From positions 1 to 64,000 of the forward strand of contig JAWWOO010000044.1 of the NCBI GenBank assembly GCA_033851545.1: 64,000 nt of DNA. Reading direction: 5' to 3'. The position numbers and the translations under genes were made by a program. Numbering within the stretch: the first letter of the stretch is position 1; every line of letters begins with the position of its first letter. The notes under the pieces were generated by a model. It was not told where the DNA came from and did not search any database. It saw nothing but the letters and a program-made list of their open reading frames with translations. This document shows positions 60,066-64,000 of the stretch, in pieces. This DNA comes from JAWWOL01 sp033851545. Its GTDB lineage: Bacteria > Actinomycetota > Actinomycetes > JAWWOL01.

Positions 60066-60911
60066 ATGACGACAACGGTGTCGGCGGGCGCGGGAACTCT
60101 CCACCAACCGGCGGCCGACAGGACAACCTCCTCCTCGGGCAGCGTTCAGTCGGTCACCCGGGCGCTGTCCCTGCTGGAGTTCCTCGCGGCGCGGCGCGAC
60201 GGCGCCACCGCCAAGCAGATCGCGTCACACCTCGACCTGGCCCTTCCCTCGGCGTACCACCTGCTCACGACGTTGATCGACACGGGCTACGTCGTGCACC
60301 TGGTCCAGCAGCACCGGTACGGACTCGGCTACCGGATCCGGGTCCTCGAGGAAGGGCTGGCCCGCCAGCTGGAGGCGCCGGCGGCCGTCGTCGATGCGAT
60401 CCGTCGTCTGCATGTCGAGGCAGATGCGGCCGCCTACTACGCGGTCTACCGCGACGTCGACGTCGTCATCGCCCACGTCGTGGACTCGGAACGTCGGCCC
60501 CGTGTACGGGTGCTGGACGTCGGCTTCCACGAGGCGGCGCATGCCACCGCGTTCGGCAAGGTCATGCTGGCGGCGATGTCGGCAGAGCACCGGGACGCGT
60601 ACATCGCCCGAGTGGGGCTGCGCCGGTGCACCAGCCGGACCATCGTCGATCCGACGACGCTCGACCGGCACCTGTCACACGTGCAGACCGCCCAGCTGGC
60701 GGTGGAGTTCGGCGAGTTCCAGGACGGCCTCGCCTGCCTGGCCGCACCCGTCCGCTCGAGCGACGGAACCGTGGTCGCGTCGGTCGCCGTGTCCATGCCG
60801 TGCGCCGAGTTCGCCGCTCGCCGCTGGGCGGTCGAGCAGTCCTTGCGACGCGGCGCGACGGTGGTCACCAAAGCCATCCGCGCCGCGGACGCCAAGGCGC
60901 ATTCGGGTTAG
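60066..60911 (+). CDS. IclR family transcriptional regulator
   Basis: 281 residues. The winged HTH is at about 28-80 (VTRALSLLEFLAARRDGATAKQIASHLDLALPSAYHLLTTLIDTGYV). The effector domain carries HEAAHATAFGKVMLAAMSAEH and ...GLACLAAPVRSSDGTVVASVAVSMP. It is 33 bp downstream of the DUF59 gene and is the natural regulator of that operon. Its stop overlaps the stop of the convergent FKBP gene by a few bases. Confidence 0.92.
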   Translation: MTTTVSAGAGTLHQPAADRTTSSSGSVQSVTRALSLLEFLAARRDGATAKQIASHLDLALPSAYHLLTTLIDTGYVVHLVQQHRYGLGYRIRVLEEGLARQLEAPAAVVDAIRRLHVEADAAAYYAVYRDVDVVIAHVVDSERRPRVRVLDVGFHEAAHATAFGKVMLAAMSAEHRDAYIARVGLRRCTSRTIVDPTTLDRHLSHVQTAQLAVEFGEFQDGLACLAAPVRSSDGTVVASVAVSMPCAEFAARRWAVEQSLRRGATVVTKAIRAADAKAHSG

Positions 60912-61282
60912 GCGAGATCCACCAGGTCGACCACGAAGATCAGCGTCTCGTTGGGCTTGATCGCGGCGCCGGCACCCCGTGCGCCGTAGCCGAGGTGCGG
61001 CGGGATCTCGAGGCGACGGCGACCGCCGATCTTCATCCCGACGACGCCTTGGTCCCAGCCCTGGATGACCCGGCCGGCACCGAGCGGAAAGGGGAAGGTG
61101 TCGTTGCGGTTCCAGGAGGCGTCGAACTCCTCGCCGCTGGACCAGGCCACGCCGACGTAGTGCACGATCGCCGTGTCGCCGGGCTTGGCCTCCCGGCCCT
61201 CGCCCTCGGACAGGTCGACGATCGTCAACTCGGTGGGCGGCTCACCGTCGGGAAAGTCGATCTCTGGCTTCTCGAGCGACAT
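60908..61282 (-). CDS. FKBP-type peptidyl-prolyl isomerase
   Basis: 124 residues from ATG 61282 (GGAGG upstream). FKBP fold with VHYVGVAWSSGEEFDASWNR, FPLGAGRVIQGWDQGVVGMKIGGRRRLEIPPHLGYG and the closing LIFVVDLVDLA. It has no signal peptide, so it is cytosolic and assists protein folding. Separate from the polyamine genes upstream, although on the same strand. Confidence 0.93.
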   Translation of the reverse strand: MSLEKPEIDFPDGEPPTELTIVDLSEGEGREAKPGDTAIVHYVGVAWSSGEEFDASWNRNDTFPFPLGAGRVIQGWDQGVVGMKIGGRRRLEIPPHLGYGARGAGAAIKPNETLIFVVDLVDLA

Positions 61283-61332
61283 GGGTGCCTCCACAGCTGT
61301 TCGGTACGGTCGCGCACGACCCTACCGGGCGG

Positions 61333-62331
61333 TCAGCGCCCCCCGAGCAGCGTGGGCGGGATCTCCGTGCGCCCCGACCGGCGGAAAGCGGTGCCGCTGA
61401 GGATCTCCAGGACGACCCGGTTGGCCAGCATGGCGGTGACATCGGCATGGTCGTAGGGCGGCGAGACCTCGACCACGTCCGCCCCGGCGAGTGGCAGCTC
61501 GATCGCGCAGCGGCGTACGGCATCGAGCAGCTGCCGCCCGGTCAGCCCACCCGGCTCCGGCGTGCCCGTACCCGGGGCCATCCCCGGGTCGACCACGTCG
61601 ACGTCGACGGACAGGAACACCGCGTCGCAGCCGTCGGTCGCGACCTCGAAGGCCTCGTCGAGGCAGGCATCGAGGCCGCGGCGGACGACCTCGGTCATCT
61701 CATACGAGCGCATCTGCTGGCCGGCCATCCAGTCCAGCGTTTCCGGCGGCGGCCAGTAGCCGCGCAGCCCGATCTGCAGGAACCGGTCGCCGCGGCAGGC
61801 GCCGGACTCGAGCAGCCGGCGCATCGGCTGACCATGGCCGAGCAGCGAGCCGAACTCGAGGTTGCCGGTGTCGGCGTGGGCGTCGAAGTGCACGACCGCA
61901 ACCTGGCCGAAGCCGTGGTGCCGGGCCACGCCCGTGACGTCGGGCAGGGCGATCGAGTGGTCCCCGCCGAGGACCATCGGGAAAGCACCGGAGGCCGCCA
62001 CCGCGGTCACTGCTGCCTCCAGGTTGCCGAGGGCCACCTCGATGTGGCCGGGAGGCATCTCGACGTCGCCCCCGTCGTAGACCCGCAGGTCGCGCAACCC
62101 GTCGACCCGCAGCGCCAGGGACGGTCGGCTGCCGTCGTGTCCCGAGTAGTCGGTGGCCCGGATCGCCTGCGGACCGAACCGTGCGCCGGCCCGGAACGAC
62201 GTTCCACCGTCGAACGGAGCCCCGATGATCACGACGTCGGCATCCGCGTAGGAGGCCGGGTCGCTCAGGTCACACCGGTCGACGCCCAGAAACGTGATGT
62301 CCGGGCCGAACTGGGCCCCGTACCGCGTCAT
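61333..62331 (-). CDS. speB: agmatinase/arginase-family ureohydrolase
   Basis: 332 residues. The manganese site motifs are GGDHSIALP, VVHFDAHADTGNLE and FLSVDVDVVDPGMAPGTGTPEPGG, the last two typical of agmatinases and guanidino-acid hydrolases. It hydrolyses agmatine (or guanidinobutyrate) to putrescine (or GABA) plus urea. It is 52 bp downstream of a PotC-like permease on the same strand, implying use of an imported polyamine or guanidino compound. Confidence 0.88.
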   Translation of the reverse strand: MTRYGAQFGPDITFLGVDRCDLSDPASYADADVVIIGAPFDGGTSFRAGARFGPQAIRATDYSGHDGSRPSLALRVDGLRDLRVYDGGDVEMPPGHIEVALGNLEAAVTAVAASGAFPMVLGGDHSIALPDVTGVARHHGFGQVAVVHFDAHADTGNLEFGSLLGHGQPMRRLLESGACRGDRFLQIGLRGYWPPPETLDWMAGQQMRSYEMTEVVRRGLDACLDEAFEVATDGCDAVFLSVDVDVVDPGMAPGTGTPEPGGLTGRQLLDAVRRCAIELPLAGADVVEVSPPYDHADVTAMLANRVVLEILSGTAFRRSGRTEIPPTLLGGR

Positions 62332-62383
62332 GTGCCGATCCTTGTCACGCCACCAACTGTGGCACGGTGCACAGGCCAGCCCG

Positions 62384-63256
62384 CTATGCGTGCTTGCGGG
62401 CCGTCCGGCCGCGGCCGATCTGGCCGATGGCGGTGAGCACCAGAGCCAGGAAGAACGTCAGGGAACCGATCACGTTGATCTGCGGTGGCACACCGCGCTG
62501 GTGCGCGCCGTAGACGAACATCGGGAACGTGACCACCGACCCCGCGTTGAAGTCGGTGATGATGAAGTCGTCGAAGGACAGGGCGAAGGCGAGCAGGGCG
62601 GCCGCGACGATGCCGGGCATCACGAGCGGCAGGGTGACCCGGCGCAGGGTCTGCAGGGGTGTCGCATAGAGATCCATCGCTGCCTGCTCGAGCCGCGGGT
62701 CGAGACCCTGCAACCGCGCCTTGACCGTCACCACCACAAAGCTGATGTCGAACATGATGTGCGCGATGGCGATGGTCCAGAAACCCAGCGGCAGTGGGCT
62801 GGCCTGGTTGACGAACAGGGTCAGCAACGAGGAGCCCATCACCACCTCGGGCGTCGCCATCGGCAGGAAGATCAGCAGGTTGGTCGCCGTACGGCCGAGG
62901 AAACGGTGCCGCACCAGGGCGAAGGCGATCATCGTGCCGAGCAGCGTGGCCCCGATCGTGGCGATGGCCCCGAGCTGCAGGGAGACCTTGAGCGACTGGC
63001 ACATGCCGGGTACGGCGCACGGGTGTCGCCAGTAGGTCCAGGTGAAACCGGTCCAGCGCTCGTTGAACCTGCTCGACGTGTTGTTGAACGAGAACAGCAG
63101 CACGTAGGCGACCGGCAGGAAAAGGAACAGCAACGCCAGCGCCGCGTAGGCCTGCGTGATGTGGTTGCGCACCCAGCGCAGTGCGCGGCTGCCGGCCGAC
63201 CTGCCCCGGGGCACCGGTGCGGAGGCGGACGTACGGGGGACCGTGGTGACCGCCAT
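62384..63256 (-). CDS. spermidine/putrescine-type ABC transporter permease (PotC-like)
   Basis: 290 residues with six hydrophobic helices. The EAA loop is LEQAAMDLYATPLQTLRRVTLPLVMPGI, and ALSFDDFIITDFNAG is the polyamine-permease hallmark. Overlaps the upstream permease stop by one base (TGATG). Confidence 0.92.
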   Translation of the reverse strand: MAVTTVPRTSASAPVPRGRSAGSRALRWVRNHITQAYAALALLFLFLPVAYVLLFSFNNTSSRFNERWTGFTWTYWRHPCAVPGMCQSLKVSLQLGAIATIGATLLGTMIAFALVRHRFLGRTATNLLIFLPMATPEVVMGSSLLTLFVNQASPLPLGFWTIAIAHIMFDISFVVVTVKARLQGLDPRLEQAAMDLYATPLQTLRRVTLPLVMPGIVAAALLAFALSFDDFIITDFNAGSVVTFPMFVYGAHQRGVPPQINVIGSLTFFLALVLTAIGQIGRGRTARKHA

Positions 63257-64000
63257 CAGACGATCTCCTCGGTGCCTGCGCGCCGGGTGTAGAGGATCAC
63301 CAGCACGATGATGGCCGCCATCAGCAGCACCGAGAGGGCCGACGCAGCGGGGTAGTCGGTCTGCACCAGGAACCGCTTCTCGATCACGTTGCCGATCATC
63401 TGGTGGAGCGGGTCACCGAGGAACTCGACGTTGACGAAGTCGCCGGCAGCAGGGATGAACGTGAGCAGCGTCCCGGCCACGACCCCCGGCAGCGACAGGG
63501 GGAACGTCACCTTGCGGAACGCGGTCGCCGGGCCGGCGTAGAGGTCGGCGGCGGCCGAGATCAGCCGGACGTCGATCTTCTCGAGACTGGCGTAGAGCGG
63601 CAACGTCATGAACGGCAGGAAGTTGTAGGTGAGCCCGCAGACCACGGCGAACGGTGTGTTGATCAGCCGGCCCCCGCTGCTGAGGAGGTGCAGCGTCCGC
63701 AGCCCGTCGGCGACGTAGCCGTCGTCGGCCAGGATGCTTTGCCAGGCAAGGGTTCGCACCAGGAAGCTGACGAAGAACGGCGCGACCACCAGCACCAGCA
63801 GGAGGTTCTTGAACCGGCCCGACTTGAACGCGATGACGTAGGCCAGCGGGTAGGCGATCGCCAGCGCGGCGACCGTCGCCATCCCGGCGTACTCGAACGA
63901 GCGGAGGAACTGCTGGTGGTAGTCGGAGAAGACCTGGACGTAGGTGTGCCAGTGCCAGGTCAGCGTGTAGCCGTCGTAGATGTTGCCGGTCTGCAGCGAG
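63256..64000 (-). CDS. spermidine/putrescine-type ABC transporter permease (PotB-like), N-terminus outside the window
   Basis: The frame is open to the right edge, and the first visible residues are SLQTGNIYDGYTLTWHWHTY. The later NFLPFMTLPLYASLEKIDVRLISAAADLYAGPATAFRKV holds the EAA loop, and FIPAAGDFVNVEFLGDPLHQMIGN is the PotB-typical segment. It forms the channel with the PotC-like protein. The ATPase and binding protein are expected upstream, outside the window. Confidence 0.9.
   Translation of the reverse strand, partial: SLQTGNIYDGYTLTWHWHTYVQVFSDYHQQFLRSFEYAGMATVAALAIAYPLAYVIAFKSGRFKNLLLVLVVAPFFVSFLVRTLAWQSILADDGYVADGLRTLHLLSSGGRLINTPFAVVCGLTYNFLPFMTLPLYASLEKIDVRLISAAADLYAGPATAFRKVTFPLSLPGVVAGTLLTFIPAAGDFVNVEFLGDPLHQMIGNVIEKRFLVQTDYPAASALSVLLMAAIIVLVILYTRRAGTEEIV

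Noticed and set aside
1..64000. CRISPR arrays, prophage or integrase genes
   Set aside because: No regular repeat-spacer pattern and no phage or recombinase genes were seen.

Overview
The window is high-GC DNA (GC-rich third codon positions, frequent GTG starts, ATGA/GTGA/TGATG start-stop overlaps, SigE-family ECF sigma factor, DUF3040, DUF5134 and DUF4081-type GNAT proteins). This points to a chromosome of an aerobic Actinomycetota. I cannot name the genus from sequence alone. No rRNA, tRNA, CRISPR array or prophage was seen.

Layout. (1) 1-11.5 kb is a stress/signalling block: DUF1003 and HdeD-like membrane proteins, two paralogous triple-BON proteins, a NarL-type response regulator with its histidine kinase, and two very large paralogous ATPase-LuxR regulators. 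(2) 11.5-12.1 kb has no convincing gene. (3) 12.1-18.4 kb holds a ribose-type ABC importer between two HSL-type hydrolases, next to a divergent PucR-type regulator. A shared palindromic motif in two intergenic spots may be its operator. (4) 18.4-25.1 kb holds a remnant of acetyl-CoA synthetase and then a complete Opp/Dpp-type ABC operon on the minus strand. (5) 25.3-29.8 kb is the conserved actinobacterial dxr-rseP-ispG-GNAT block. (6) 30-36 kb has a GABA aminotransferase pair, a 22-codon ORF, an MFS transporter fused to a cyclic-nucleotide-binding domain, and an ECF sigma factor with a membrane partner. (7) 36.2-40.8 kb is an amine/semialdehyde catabolic operon (class III aminotransferase, MMSDH, PuuB-like FAD oxidase). 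It lies downstream of a chorismate mutase preceded by what looks like a leaderless Tyr/Phe-rich leader peptide and attenuator.

(8) 41.1-41.5 kb is a 454-bp MITE-like element with near-perfect 25-bp terminal inverted repeats. (9) 42-52 kb is a complete form I aerobic CO dehydrogenase locus (coxMSL plus XdhC/CoxF-like, MobA-like, coxD, coxG and coxE, with flanking XdhC and LysR). It is preceded by a large inverted repeat carrying two TTAA-N8-TTAA sites. (10) 53-54 kb is an NlpC/P60 cell-wall hydrolase under a probable c-di-AMP (ydaO-type) riboswitch. (11) 54-57 kb has a second PuuB-like oxidase, a glycine-rich secreted protein and an ABM-domain protein. (12) 57.2-60.9 kb (ADH, amidohydrolase, DUF59 protein, IclR) resembles the accessory genes that accompany propane-type diiron monooxygenases, but no monooxygenase gene lies in the window. 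(13) 60.9-64 kb has FKBP, an agmatinase-family hydrolase and PotB/PotC-like polyamine permeases, the last cut by the window edge.

Together the genes suggest a metabolically flexible soil-type actinomycete that can use CO as an energy supplement and scavenge peptides, sugars and polyamines/GABA. The most novel signal is the putative attenuator upstream of chorismate mutase (40.76-40.94 kb). The MITE-like element and the two operator candidates come next.
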